A DNA stretch of 64,000 nucleotides from Orychophragmus violaceus (lineage: Eukaryota; Streptophyta; Magnoliopsida; Brassicales; Brassicaceae): contig CM058239.1 in the NCBI GenBank assembly GCA_030180135.1, positions 45,705,270 to 45,769,269 on the forward strand. The letters run 5' to 3'. Below the pieces are notes generated by a model. It was not told where the DNA came from. It did no database searches and was given only the letters and a program-made list of their open reading frames with translations. Position 1 is the first letter of the stretch. Each line of letters begins with the position of its first letter. Below are positions 1 to 10,877 of this stretch, one piece after another. The position numbers were made by a program, and so were the translations under genes.

Positions 1-1340
1 CCTCTCAAGAAAGTTACAATCCCGGGCAACAAAGATCTTGTTCTCGGAACGTAGATAGAAGTAATAAGCCTTGGTTTCCCGTGGATAACCAATGAAGTAG
101 CATTTATCAGATTTTGGTGTAAGCTTATCTGAGATTAATCTCTTAACATAGGCTTCACAACCCCAAATTCTTAGATAAGACAGCACTGGAACTTCTCCAG
201 TCCATAATTCATATGGTGTCTTTGCTACTGCTTTTGATGGCGCTCTATTTAGAGTGAACACTGCTGTTAGCAGAGCATATCCCCAAAGGGATATTGGAAG
301 GTCTGTGTGACTCATCATAGATCGAACCATATCCAATAAGGTCCGATTTCTCCTCTCAGATACACCGTTCCATTGAGGTGTTCCAGGAGGAGTGAGTTGG
401 GATACGATCCCACACTCTCTCAGATGATCACTGAATTCTTGGCTTAAGTATTCACCTCCTCGGTCGGACCGAAGAGCCTTAATGCTTTTGCCATGTTGGT
501 TCTGTACTTCATTTTGGAATTCTCTGAACTTTTCAAAAGATTCAGACTTATGTTTCATCAAATAAACATATCCGTACCTACTGAAATCATCAGTGAAGGT
601 AATGAAGTACTGATAGTTTCCTCTTGCATTAGTGGACATTGGGCCACACACATCAGTGTGTATCAGGCCCAATAAGTCACTGGCCCTCTCGTTAGGTTTA
701 TTAAAGGGGGCCCGTGTCATTTTGCCCATCATGCAGGATTCGCATTTCTCACATGACTCAAAGTCAAATGAGCCAAGAAGTCCATTCGAATGGAGCCTCT
801 TGATGCGTTTCTCGCTGATGTGCCCTAAACGACAATGCCATAGAAACGTTCGGTTTTCCTCATTAGGTTTAAACCGTTTTGTATTAATGTTATAAATTGG
901 CGCGGATTGATCGAGTATGTAAAGCCCATTCGTAAGAGGGGCAGAACCATAGAACAAATTGTTGCGATTGAAGGAACATAATTTATTCTTAACTGAAAAA
1001 TCATAACCTTCCAAATCCAACAAAGAAATTGAAATAATATTTCTGCTTATAGCAGGTACAAAATAACAATTATTGAGTTCTAAAATCAATCCCGAAGGTA
1101 AAGACAACAAGTAAGTTCCTACAGCTAGTGCTGAAACTTTCGCTCCATTCCCAACTCGTAGTTCCACTTGTCCTTGTTTCAGCCTTCTACTGTTGCTGAG
1201 TGCCTGCATATTAGTACAAATATGAGCCCCACAACCAGTATCCATGACCCATGAGGTATTATCAGAAGTAGTTGTATTAACTTCTATAACAAAAATACCT
1301 GATGAAGAAGTCTCGAAAGTCTTCTTCTTCAATTCCTTCC
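1..1340 (-). pseudogene. Family 1 copia pol fragment: protease and integrase, cut by the left edge
   Basis: On the minus strand this continues the gag at 1277-2161 and reads in the order expected of a Ty1/copia polyprotein: an aspartic protease with the DTGCG active-site motif near 1240, then the integrase HHCC zinc finger (WHCRLGH near 820-850) and the DDE core, with HTDVCGPM near 650 and SDRGGEY near 460. It runs off the window just after the LEREFL segment, before reverse transcriptase. The match to the copy at 43900-45175 is close throughout. An 8-base deletion near 1340, relative to the other two copies, puts it out of frame with its gag, so this copy cannot make the normal Gag-Pol. The pol part looks open by comparison, but I did not translate every codon. 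Confidence 0.85.
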
Positions 1341-2161
1341 TGGAATTTCTTGCAATCTCTTCTCCAATGCCCCAGTTCTTTGCAGAACCTGCACATGTCA
1401 GTAGGCCCAGCCTTGGACTTGGGCTTGGGCTTTGGCGTGTCTGAGTCCACGACTTGGACACCCTTGGCCTTTCCCTTATCCTTAGCAGAAGACTTCTTAA
1501 ACCCCTTGCCCTTTTGTACCATAAGTACATTGGGGTCCTTGGCGGTTTTCTTCAAGTTGGGCTCTGCAGTCTTGAGCATTCCGTGAAGCTCAGGCAGTGT
1601 CTTACTCAAGCCATGCATGTTAAAGTTCAGAATGAACTGATCATAGCTTGCAGGTAAAGACTGCAGAATGATGTCGCAGGCAAGTTCCTGGCTGATTGGG
1701 CAGTCGAGTTTGTGAAGATGATCGAGATAACCCATCATCTTCAACACATGAGGACTCACTGCCGCATTCGCAGCCAACTTACAGTCCAAGAGGTTCTTAA
1801 CTGTCTGGAACCTCTCGGTCCTAGCCTGCTCCTGAAAAAGCGATTTCAGGCTTGCCATGATCTCGATTGGAGACAATACACTTTCGAACTGTTTTTGCAG
1901 CTCAGGAGTCATTGTCACCAACATCAGGCAATAAACATCATTTTCATCTGACGAATGCTTTTCCCAAGCATTGTGCAGAGTCCTGGCAGCATTGGCAAGA
2001 GGCCTCTCGGGGAGGGGATCTCGAAGGACGTAATCCTTCTTCTCCTGCTTGAGGACCAGCCTCAAGTTCCTTGACCATGTCAGGAAGTTCGTTCCAGTCA
2101 GCTTCTCCTTCTCGAGAACAGACCGGATCGAGAATGTGTTTTGAGTGCTTGTAGTAGTCAT
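1277..2161 (-). pseudogene. gag: Family 1 gag, frameshifted at its 3' end
   Basis: Copia capsid/nucleocapsid protein, which packages element RNA into cytoplasmic particles. It starts MTTTSTQNTFSIRS and contains the capsid stretch NFLTWSRNLRLVLKQEKKDY, a Lys-rich linker and a CCHC zinc knuckle (CRFCKELGHWRRDC) at residues 257-270. In intact relatives the same frame continues into protease. Here an 8-base deletion just after the knuckle shifts the frame, and translation ends after about 17 unrelated residues (294 codons in total). The start is supported by a conserved splice-acceptor-like CAG two bases upstream and by the same start in both other family 1 copies (40768 and 59126). It is transcribed leftward from a leader whose LTR is missing. 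Confidence 0.88.
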
Positions 2162-3690
2162 ATCTGAAATATATAAATAAAAAGGTTATTAGTTATATGT
2201 TCAAAATGATTAATCTCGTATTAAGGTATAATATGATTAATCATGCATTATATTCAATAACATAAGTTACCCTCAACAGAATATAATGATTCCAAGATCC
2301 ACATATAACTAAGATTAAAGTGGGCCACTGGCCGTCACCCAACCTTAGCTTATATCGGTAAGCCCTATATCGGCTAATTATATCCGTGATATAACTCTTG
2401 GTTGTGAATCTGGGCCCGAGGCCCAATCCACTCTGATGTCTCAAGGCCCGGGACTCCCGATGGCCTAGTCAAGAAAACCGGACTATACAGTCATGTAATC
2501 ATTAATGTCTGGGACTCCCAATGACATTTATGAATCACAAACCGTCTTACCCACGCAAAAACAGACATCCTCACACTGTAAGGCCATGAATGCAATTGAA
2601 TAGGCTTTGACAGCTGACATAGCCCGGACAAGACATCCAACGCTTGATATTATTTGAGGTTTGTAGGTTTATTAAAATCATTCCCAAAATAGAAGATTAC
2701 TATTTCGGGAAACTTTCTATTTATGGAAACCTACTATTTTTGGAAACTTTCTAAAATTGGAAACTTTCTAAAACCGGAAACTTTCTAACTTTAGAAACTT
2801 CTTTAAAATCCAAAACCCGCAAATTCAGAAACTTCTAATTTTGGAAACTTTCTAATTTCGAAATTTCGGAACTTTATAAAATTTAAAATCGAATTTCATA
2901 ATTTTATTTTATAAAATAAGTTTTAAATTTAAATCTGAAGAATGACTCAATTAATGGCCCAATTGTTTTAACTTCTTGGCCCGAGGCCCAAGAATTGGTC
3001 CATGTCCAAGACATGACCCAATTGTCCAATTAATTGACATAACCGGTCTGGTTCATTAAATCTGGTCTAACCAAGTTTCAATTACTACGATGACCACAAT
3101 TGTCAACCGGTTATTTACTAAACCGGAATTTCTCAATTTATTTGGTCCAACCAAATCAAATTAGAAATTCCTGGTTTAGGCACTAAATCCAATATTTCTT
3201 TCGACATTGGATTTCTTATCCCGGTTTAACCAGATCCAATAAACTTATCAAATCTGTTTATTAAACCGAAACGTTGATTTTAATCAAGTTTTGAACCGAA
3301 CCAGCTAACCGAAATCGAACTGGCCCATCAGACCCAAAACCCTAACCGGTCAGCCGTAAGCCTCACGCAAAGCGTGACAGCCGCAAGCCAGCCGCGTTTC
3401 ATCGGGTCGGTCCGGTGCGTGATCGGGACGTTCGCTCGGCAGCTCGGGACGGGACGTGATGCTCGGGTCGAGATATCGGGACGTCCGAGAGCGTGACGTG
3501 ATCCGGACGGTCGAAACCTCACGCGATCGGGACACCATCCGGACGAGACGATCGGGACGACGAACGCGGGACGCGATCCATGCGATCGGCTATCGCACGA
3601 TCCATGCGATCGGGACGTCTCTCGGTCGACCGTCCGCCGTCCACCCGAGCCTCCTTTCGGCCGTATAACCAACCGGCCAAGCCGGTCGAT
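2162..3690 (-). other. Family 1 5' leader, without its LTR
   Basis: Non-coding leader of the minus-strand element. Reading leftward toward gag it has a GC-rich CpG-dense block (3330-3690), AACCGG-rich sequence, a tract of GGAAACTTTCTA-type repeats (2690-2880), a 67-codon sense ORF (2241-2444) conserved in all eight leaders of the window, and a pyrimidine tract ending in CAG (2164-2166) just before the gag ATG. The LTR and PBS expected to the right are gone; the leader joins 3'-region sequence near 3697. Confidence 0.8.
2690..2880 (-). repeat. Degenerate short tandem repeats, GGAAACTTTCTA type
   Basis: Roughly ten imperfect copies of a unit of about 16-20 bases with GGAAACTTTC as core, separated by A/T-rich spacers. 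The same tract occurs in every leader: about 4500-4690, 15840-16020, 28080-28260, 33085-33295, 40065-40240, 52495-52670 and 58430-58610. Copy number differs slightly between leaders. Confidence 0.8.
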
Positions 3691-3697
3691 CCTGATT

Positions 3698-3960
3698 GAA
3701 ATAATCTTGAAATAATAATTTCATTAAAACATAAATAATGTTTTACAAGAACATATCAAATAACTAAAATAAAGCTCACAAAACTCCCACTCAAATTTAG
3801 ATTACATTTCAATGTTTCTAATGCCTACAGCTTCAGTCAGGAACTCGAGCTTAGGCCTTGGGAGTGGCTTTGTCAACGGATCAGCGACATTATCATCTGT
3901 CGGAACTCGGCTGATCTTGACTTCCTTTCTATTAATGATGTCACGTATCAAGTGATATCT
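3698..3960 (-). pseudogene. Truncated 3' region and RNase H C-terminus of family 1
   Basis: On the minus strand, 3802-3960 encodes the last 50 or so residues of family 1 RNase H, ending at the NIEM stop (tta at 3802-3804). It is followed by about 100 bases of the 3' region at 3698-3801. It matches 19028-19292. The left end abuts the leader of the first element and the right end abuts a plus-strand leader at 3961. It is therefore a scrap trapped between two head-to-head leaders. Confidence 0.8.
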
Positions 3961-5207
3961 TCTATGATCGGCCATCCCGATCGTGGATCTTGGATCGCAC
4001 GTTCAGCGGCTGGTCGATCATGGTCGAAGAGCTAGGTCACGGCCGTGACAAATTCGTTTCGGTTCGTGACCAATTCGTTTCGGTTCGGCTTATGGTTCGG
4101 TTTAAAAACTTGATTAAAATCAACGTTTCGGTTTAATAAACAGATTTAATAATTTTATTAAATCTGGTTAAACCGGGATAAGAAATCCAATGTCGAAAGA
4201 AATATTGGATTTAGTGCCTAAACCAGGAATTTCTAATTTGATTTGGTTGGACCAAATAAATTGAGAAATTCCGGTTTAGTAAATAACCGGTTGACAATTG
4301 TGGTCATCGTAGTAATTAAAACTTGGTTAGACCAGTTTTAATGAACCAGACCGGTTATGTCAATTAATTGGACAATTGGGTCATGTCTTGGACATGGACC
4401 AATTCTTGGGCCTCGGGCCAAGAAGTTAAAACAATTGGGCCAATTATTTGAGTCTTTCTTCAGATAAATTTAAAATTTATTTTATAATATTATAAAGTCG
4501 ATTTTAAATTAAAGTTTCCGAAATTTTATAATTAGAAAGTTTCTTAAAATAGAAGTTTCTGAATTTGCGGGTTTTGGATTTTAAAGAAGTTTCTAAAGTT
4601 AGAAAGTTTCCAATTTTAGAAAGTTTCCAAAAATAGTAGGTTTCCAAAAATAGAAAGTTTCCCGAAATAGTAATCTTCTATTTTGGGAATGAATTTTAAT
4701 AAACCTACAAACCTCAAATAATATCAAGCGTTGGATGTCTTGTCCAGGCTATGTCAGCTGTCGAAGCCCATTCAATTGTATTCATGGCCTTACAGTGTGA
4801 GGGTGTCTGCTTTTGCGTGGGTAAGACGGTTTGTGATTCATAAATGTCATTGGGAGTCCCAGACATTAATGATTACATGACTGTATAGTCCGGTTTTCTT
4901 GACTAGGCCATCGGGAGTCCCGGGCCTTGAGACATCAGAGTGGATTGGGCCTCGGGCCCAGATTCACAACCAAGAGTTATATCACGGATGTAATTAGCCG
5001 ATATAGGGCTTACCGATATAAGCTAAGGTTGGGTGACGGCCAGTGGCCCACTTTAATCTTAGTTATATGTGGATCTTGGAATCATTATATTCTATTGAGG
5101 GTAACTTATGTTATTGAATATAATGCATGATTAATCATATTAATTTTAATGCGAGATTAATCATATTGAACATTTTAACTAAAATCCTTTTATCTTAATT
5201 TTCAGTT
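3961..5207 (+). other. Family 2 5' leader, truncated at its 5' end
   Basis: Leader of the family 2 gag at 5208. The first 100 or so bases are a short GC-rich piece with GATCG motifs. AACCGG-rich sequence, the GGAAACTTTC repeat tract (4500-4690) and the conserved 67-codon ORF (4927-5130) follow. A T-rich tract and CAG (5203-5205) lie two bases before the gag ATG. There is no PBS and no 5' LTR, because the upstream end was lost at the 3960/3961 junction. It mirrors the leader at 2162-3300. Confidence 0.8.
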
Positions 5208-6197
5208 ATGACTAGCACAAACAATCAAAACACTTTCTCGATCCGGTCTATCCTTGGGATGGACAAGCTGAACGGATCAAATTTCTTGACTTGGTCGCGG
5301 AACTTGAGGTTAGTCCTCAGACAGGAGAGAAAGGACTATGTCCTTGAGAGAGCTCTCCCCGTGAGGATCGGGTCCAATGCTTCTCATGCAGTATATGATG
5401 TTTGGAATAAGCATTATAATGATGCGGTAGATGTGCGTGGTCTGATATTGGCTACCATGGATTCAGACTTGCAGAAGCAATATGAGAACATGGAGTCGCC
5501 AATAGAGATGATCAGCAGCCTGAAATTGAAATTTCAGGAGCAGATAAGAGTGGAGAGATACCGGTTGGTTAAATCTCTCACTAGCTGTAAGCTACCAAAT
5601 GATCATCCAGTAAGTCCTCATGTCAGTAAAATGATGGGTTACATTGATAACCTGAGGAAACTGGATTATCCAGTTAGCCAAGAATTGGCAACTGAGATCA
5701 TTCTGCAGTCACTGCCGTCAAGCTATGATAAGTTCAGGAAGAACTATATCAAGAAAGGCTTAACGAAGACGCTGACTGAACTGCATAATATGCTCAAGAC
5801 GGTTGAGCCAAACGTGAAGGGTAGGTTTATGAAACCTAGTACTGACAAGGGTGAAGACAAAGTTGTCCAGATTTTGAATCATGGCAAGCGTGTGTCTTCT
5901 GAGCTCAAGTCAGATACCTCTTACGTTGGTAAGTGCTGCTACTGTAAAGAGATAGGGCATTGGAAGAGAGATTGCATAAAATTCATGGAAGACGATGAGG
6001 AGTTAAAGTTAATGTATGAGACTACTTCCTCAGGTATTCATGTTATTACTTCAAGTTCTACCTTGCAGGTATTGGATACTGGTTGTGGCACTGATATTTG
6101 TTGTAATATGCAGAGCCTGAGCAACAGTAGAACGTTGAAGGAAGGGCAAGTGGAACTGCATGTCTGGAAGGAGCTATGGAAGCTGCCTCAGTCATAG
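5208..6197 (+). CDS. gag: Family 2 Gag (329 aa), with a vestigial protease start
   Basis: Open gag of the family with decayed pol. It begins MTSTNNQNTFSIRS and has the same capsid signature as family 1 (NFLTWSRNLRLVLRQERKDY), but only about half to 60% protein identity to it by eye. The CCHC knuckle CCYCKEIGHWKRDC uses C243, C246, H251 and C256. The ORF ends shortly after a protease-like LDTGCG motif (D290) with LHVWKELWKLPQS and a stop, so protease is cut off after its first strand. Compared with copies A-C it lacks a stretch of about nine residues after VEPNVK. An open frame above a ruined pol suggests that Gag alone is kept, either by selection or by recency. Confidence 0.88.
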   Translation: MTSTNNQNTFSIRSILGMDKLNGSNFLTWSRNLRLVLRQERKDYVLERALPVRIGSNASHAVYDVWNKHYNDAVDVRGLILATMDSDLQKQYENMESPIEMISSLKLKFQEQIRVERYRLVKSLTSCKLPNDHPVSPHVSKMMGYIDNLRKLDYPVSQELATEIILQSLPSSYDKFRKNYIKKGLTKTLTELHNMLKTVEPNVKGRFMKPSTDKGEDKVVQILNHGKRVSSELKSDTSYVGKCCYCKEIGHWKRDCIKFMEDDEELKLMYETTSSGIHVITSSSTLQVLDTGCGTDICCNMQSLSNSRTLKEGQVELHVWKELWKLPQS

Positions 6198-8745
6198 GGT
6201 TTTCACTTGTAGATACCTTCAAGGCTTGTTTTTGTATTAAGTAATTGCTACAATCTACCTGCTTTAAGCAGAGTTGTTTTTCATTTTCTTGTAAGAATTT
6301 GAATGTTTTTCATTTTGATAAAAGACAAGGTTTTGTTCTTTTGATCTTAATGAAATGTCAATTGTAGCACCCTATTCAAGGAATGGGTTTTATATCTTAA
6401 ACCGAATATAACATAAATACCGAATTGGTTTAAATCTGATGAATTAAACCTGAATTTTCTTGGTATAAAAGTCTTGGTCACATAGAGTAAGACGGATTCA
6501 GAAATCCCATAGTTATGGACTGTTGGGCTCATTTGATACGATATCTTATGAGACTTGAATTCTGCTTACTGGACCAAAAGGCAAAGGGCCTATCTTAGCC
6601 GAGCTAGAGAAAAGCCCAAAGGCTTATTGGACCTGGAACATACTCATGTATGTGGCCCAATGAGCAGTAATGCCAGAGAAAAATTTCCTGCACTTCATTA
6701 TCTCTACTGATTTTTCAGTGAGTAAGACTGTGTTCATTTGATGAGACACAAGTCGGAATTCTTTGACATGGTCGAAAGAGTTCCAGAATGAAGTATAGGA
6801 TCTGAATGACAAAAGTATTAAGACTCTGGATTAAATCACGAGTGAGAATACTTAAGTCATTGATTGTGTGATCATCTTAATGAGTGTGAAATCGTTTCAC
6901 AGCTCATTTCTCCTGAAAACCTGAAGGTGTTTCTGTGAGAAAGAATCAGATCTTATTAGAAATGATTAAAGATGAGTCACACGAATCTTCCATGATATTA
7001 TTTAAGAATAACGCTCTAAAATATCTAAGTTTACGCTGAAATAGTTCCACAAATATCGGTTGAAAGACACCACGTTAATGTGGATTGGAATCGATCCAAA
7101 TTTGTCTTTACTGAGTATTTGTAGTTGTGCTACTTCGCTGGTTGTCCTAGAGAAACTAAGGCTTGTTACTTTTACGTCCAATCTGTTTTCTAAGAAGGGA
7201 AGTTATTTTCCTAGAAGAACAGTGGGAGTAAAAGCATAACTCGAAGTTTTCAAAGGGAAACCAAGGCTCGGTACTTTTACGACCATTCTGTTTTCTAAGA
7301 AGGGAAATTACTTTCCAAGAAGAACAGTGGGAGTAAAACGTATTTTTACGACTATTCTGTTTTCTAAGAAGGGAAGTTACTTTCCAAGAAGAACAGTGGG
7401 AATAAAAGTACAACTCGAAGAAATTCGAGAAATACAGGAGGCTGCTTAACCTAATGAGGGAGAGCAGCGGAAGGATTTACAGATTTCTGTAGAATCTACA
7501 CCTGTGGAGCCTGAAGTTCGCAGATATGAAAGAATCAGTAACTAATCCGAGAGTGAATTCTCGTCATTAGTTCAGCCTGATGATCATTGAATGTTCGCAT
7601 GATCTGATGATTATTGAAAGCGACGAATCTGCGAAATTCAAAGAAGCGAAAGTAAGCCCGGACTCCGAAAAATTACATTTTATGTAAGTTAGCTTCATCG
7701 ATCCATTCATGGATGGAAGCAAACATATCGGAGTTGGAATCTTCGTTCTGTTGAAGTAGTCAAGGTTTTGACTTGAACAGGAACGAAGCGGAACTGTGTG
7801 TTTACTAATAGATAAATGGGAGCGATATTGCATTTCTCATATTGTATGTCGATAACATACTGATTCTCGGAAATAACGTCCCAATGCTGTAGTCGGTAAA
7901 GGACTGGCTTGGGAGTTGGTTTAGTGATTGACATGGGTAAAGCCACGAAAGTCTTGGATTCTGGATCTAAAGATAGAGATCCAGAAGAGCTGGTAGGACA
8001 AAGTCAGGATTCTTAAATTGACAAAGTCCTACACGTTTTCAGCACTCCAAGAAGGGTTTTTAAGCCAATGTCACATGGCAATACGTTAAGCAAGAAGCAG
8101 TGTCCTACGATAACTGCTGAGCTTGAATGCATGGATAGGATTCATATGCGACGGCAATTGGATCTATCATGTATGCCATGACACGTACTTGTTTTGATAT
8201 TACTTTAATGATAAGCAAAACAAGTAAAGACCAGTCAAATCCAGCAAAGAATCACTGGATTGCCGTAAAGAATATTCTAAAGTATTTGAAGAATACTAAG
8301 GATAAGTTCTTTAGGTAAAGTAGAAAATGAGGTGCTACAAGTCGATAGAGTCTGAAAGGCAAGTTTCCAACAGACAAAGATGATTTCCGGTCACAGTCCG
8401 GATATGTCTTGTGTCTGTCTGGCGGTGCACGGCACTGTTGCTGACTCCATGACTTAAACTGAATGTTTCGCAGCTTGGGAAGCGGCGAAAGAGGTTGTTT
8501 GGAAAGAATTGTTCATCACTGAACTTGATGTGATTCCCAGCTTAGATGAGACTAGCTGCACATCAAAGATCCAAACACTTAGTGGAATAACCTATTCCGT
8601 AAGATAAATGACAGAGATGTTAAGTAGATCAGCAAGTTTCAACGAATGAGAACGTTGCTAATCTATTAACGAAGCCACTCCTTGAGCCTAAGCACGAGTC
8701 GCGGACTGTTGCTGTAGGATAAGTGAAATTAAGATGTAGTCTTAA
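6198..8745 (+). pseudogene. Decayed family 2 pol (integrase, RT and RNase H remnants)
   Basis: No long frame survives, but the DNA follows family 1 pol in order. Integrase core remnants lie near 6590-6790 (LLDLEHT, VCGPMSSNA). The integrase/RT linker is near 7150-7530 and includes a local triplication. An RT remnant with a broken YVDD region lies near 7840-7880. RNase H remnants lie near 8380-8540, where the sequence matching FRSQSGYV and TVADS is interrupted by an in-frame stop. Many single-base indels and stops are present. The 53415-55962 remnant is nearly identical. Confidence 0.8.
7160..7415 (+). repeat. Local triplication in the decayed pol linker
   Basis: Three copies of a unit of about 67 bases containing TTTTCTAAGAAGGGAAGTTA and ending in AACAGTGGGAGTAAAA. 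The first two are separated by an extra 40 or so bases. The single-copy counterpart in family 1 is the stretch encoding the segment around SKKDSGSKV (45165-45210). It is present in all six family 2 pol remnants: also about 13050-13310, 25290-25550, 35806-36055, 49710-49960 and 54377-54630. Confidence 0.8.
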
Positions 8746-9595
8746 TTTCAGTGGGAGTTAGTAAAGGGCTTTATTTAGTTATTGATATGTTCTTGTAAAA
8801 CATATAATGATGTTTAATGAAATTATTATTTCAAGATTATTTTAACTGTGATGAAATAATCGTTCCAAAATGATATGAAGCATTTTATAGGTCATCGAAG
8901 TAAGTGACTTGATCTTGAGTCATCAAAGTCATTTAGCTTGATCATGAGATCCTATACTTGATAAATGTTTTATATCACCCTGTCCCTAGTCGAAGGTTGT
9001 TGAAATTGGAACACCAACAACCGTGTGAGACTGGATTGGTACGTGACTTATGACAAAGTCTCAGTGTGTCATAGATGCGCGGCATCAAAGTCAGTACATA
9101 GGTGTATGTTGGGGAACATACGACCGGACAAGACCCGCTTATAAGAACTCTTCAGGATATTTATATCTGTGTCATAAGAGATTCCTACTACGACTATAGA
9201 GTATAGTCCTTAGACCTGAGTTCGCATGCATGTGACTGCACATGGACTGATGCACTTTGATCATTGTCTAACGCTATCGTTCTGCGATAGTTATAAGGAC
9301 CTTGTTTGGGTACATTATGAAATGAGTAGTTTACAGTGATGGAACAAGACGGAATTTGTCCCTCCAATATAAATGGAGTGAATATCTCTAGGCCAATCGG
9401 AGATTTGAATACTGGAAAACGCATGGCCATGCTCAAACGGACTTTCCCAAGTCGTTTGGATTGTCAGTATAAAAAATCAGAGTCTGATGAACAAGATTAG
9501 ACTTTATAAGGATGACACCAATCTTGCCTTATGACTAATCGAGATATTGAGACAAAAGGATTATGAATACAGAGATTCCAGTACAAGTGGGAGAT
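8746..9595 (+). other. 3' region between decayed pol and 3' LTR
   Basis: Non-coding in the sense direction. It begins at a purine-rich CAGTGGGAG motif just after the pol remnant and ends at the real PPT, AAGTGGGAGA, immediately before the LTR. It carries the hairpin series described for 63104-63957, for example GCTATCG-TTCTG-CGATAGT near 9280. An 80-codon antisense ORF (9194-9436) is probably incidental. Confidence 0.75.
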
Positions 9596-10232
9596 TGTTG
9601 GAATTATGTCCAGTAATCTCGGTACTGTCTCTAGAAAGTAAGAGTATGTCAATGATCAGACATAAGTCATATAATGCTGGGGGTCATGATGGCTTGCTAG
9701 AGTCCGCTCATGATCTATAAGTCTTGGACTTATTGCCTTTATTATATGATCCCATATGGGTCACACGCCTAAGCTAACGGGAAAATACGAAGGAACGGTT
9801 TTGCAGAGGTACGGTAAAAGTGCTAGGCATTTACGGTACTTGGAGAGACTAAAGGGCCTGATTAAATCCAAGGGATTTAATCAGAACTGAGAGTTGGGCC
9901 CAAAAGCCCATGAGAACTAAAGGGAGTTTTAATGAATAAAACTTGACCTAAAAGCTCTCTAATTCTTCAGCTGATTTGCGCCTCCCTCCTCTCTTCCTGC
10001 GCCTCCTCTCCTGCTTGGTCTAGCAGCCATTTCCTTGTGAAGCGTGTGTGAGCCTTTGGAGGATTCATCCCTCGGTGTATCTCTCTGATCTGACCTGTTC
10101 TATTCCTTCCGCTGCAACAAACAGGTAAAAGGTGAGATCATCTAATGTTTCTATTCAAGAGAACCTAGATCCATGTTTAGGACTATTAATCTGATGAACT
10201 GAATCAGGATTAATCAACTGAACTATCCAACA
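9596..10232 (+). repeat. LTR, type 3 (637 bp)
   Basis: It starts TGTTGGAATTATGTCC directly after the PPT AAGTGGGAGA and ends ATCCAACA, followed by only the first bases of a PBS (GTGG). It is clearly diverged from the type 1 and type 2 LTRs of the window but keeps their hairpins: 9809-9839 (loop AGTGCTAGGCA), 9858-9884 and 9925-9943. A near-identical copy is at 56812-57448. Confidence 0.9.
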
Positions 10233-10238
10233 GTGGAC

Positions 10239-10877
10239 TGTTGGAAGTTTCGGTTGATCCTGATTCAATTCTCATATTGATATCAACCTAAACATGCATT
10301 AGATCTAGGTGTTCTTATTTAGAAACATTATGATCTCACCTTTTACCTGTTTGTTTGCAGCGGAATTGATGAACAGGTCAATGATCAGGGAGATACACCG
10401 AGAGATGGATCCTCCAAAGGCTCACACACGCAATCACCGGAAATTGGCTGCTAGACCACAAGGAGGCTGGCGCAGAGAGAGAGGAGTAAAACGGCGCTAG
10501 GTGTTAGGGTTGGAAGGAAAAACAGACTCAAGTTTTATTCATAAAACTTGTCTAATTCCTTTTGGGCTTTATGGGCCCAAATACCAATCTGATTAAATTC
10601 CATTTAATCAGACCCATTAATTCCTCTCTCTTAGTACGACAAATGCCTAGCACTTTTGTCGTACTTCTGCTAAGCCGTTCCATCATTATTTCCTGCTAGC
10701 TTAAGCGTGTGACCCATATGGGATCATACAATAAAGGCAATAAGTCCAAGACTTACAGATCATGAGCGGACTCTAGCAAGCCATCATGACCCCCAGCATT
10801 GTATGACTTATGTCTGATCACTGACATACTCTTACGTTATAGAGACAGTACAGAGATTGCTGGTCACAATTTCAACA
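10239..10877 (-). repeat. 3' LTR of copy A, type 1 (639 bp)
   Basis: It reads TGTTGGAAGTTTCGG to TTTCAACA on the plus strand. The terminal TTTCAACA differs from the usual TTCCAACA by one base. It contains the 11-bp hairpin with loop AGTGCTAGGCA (minus strand) and a donor-like AAACAG/GTAAAAG. Confidence 0.9.

Noticed and set aside
10309..10500. 63-codon ORF in the type 1 LTRs (also 17078 and 38615)
   Set aside because: Antisense to the element, inside the LTR, absent from type 2 and type 3 LTRs.
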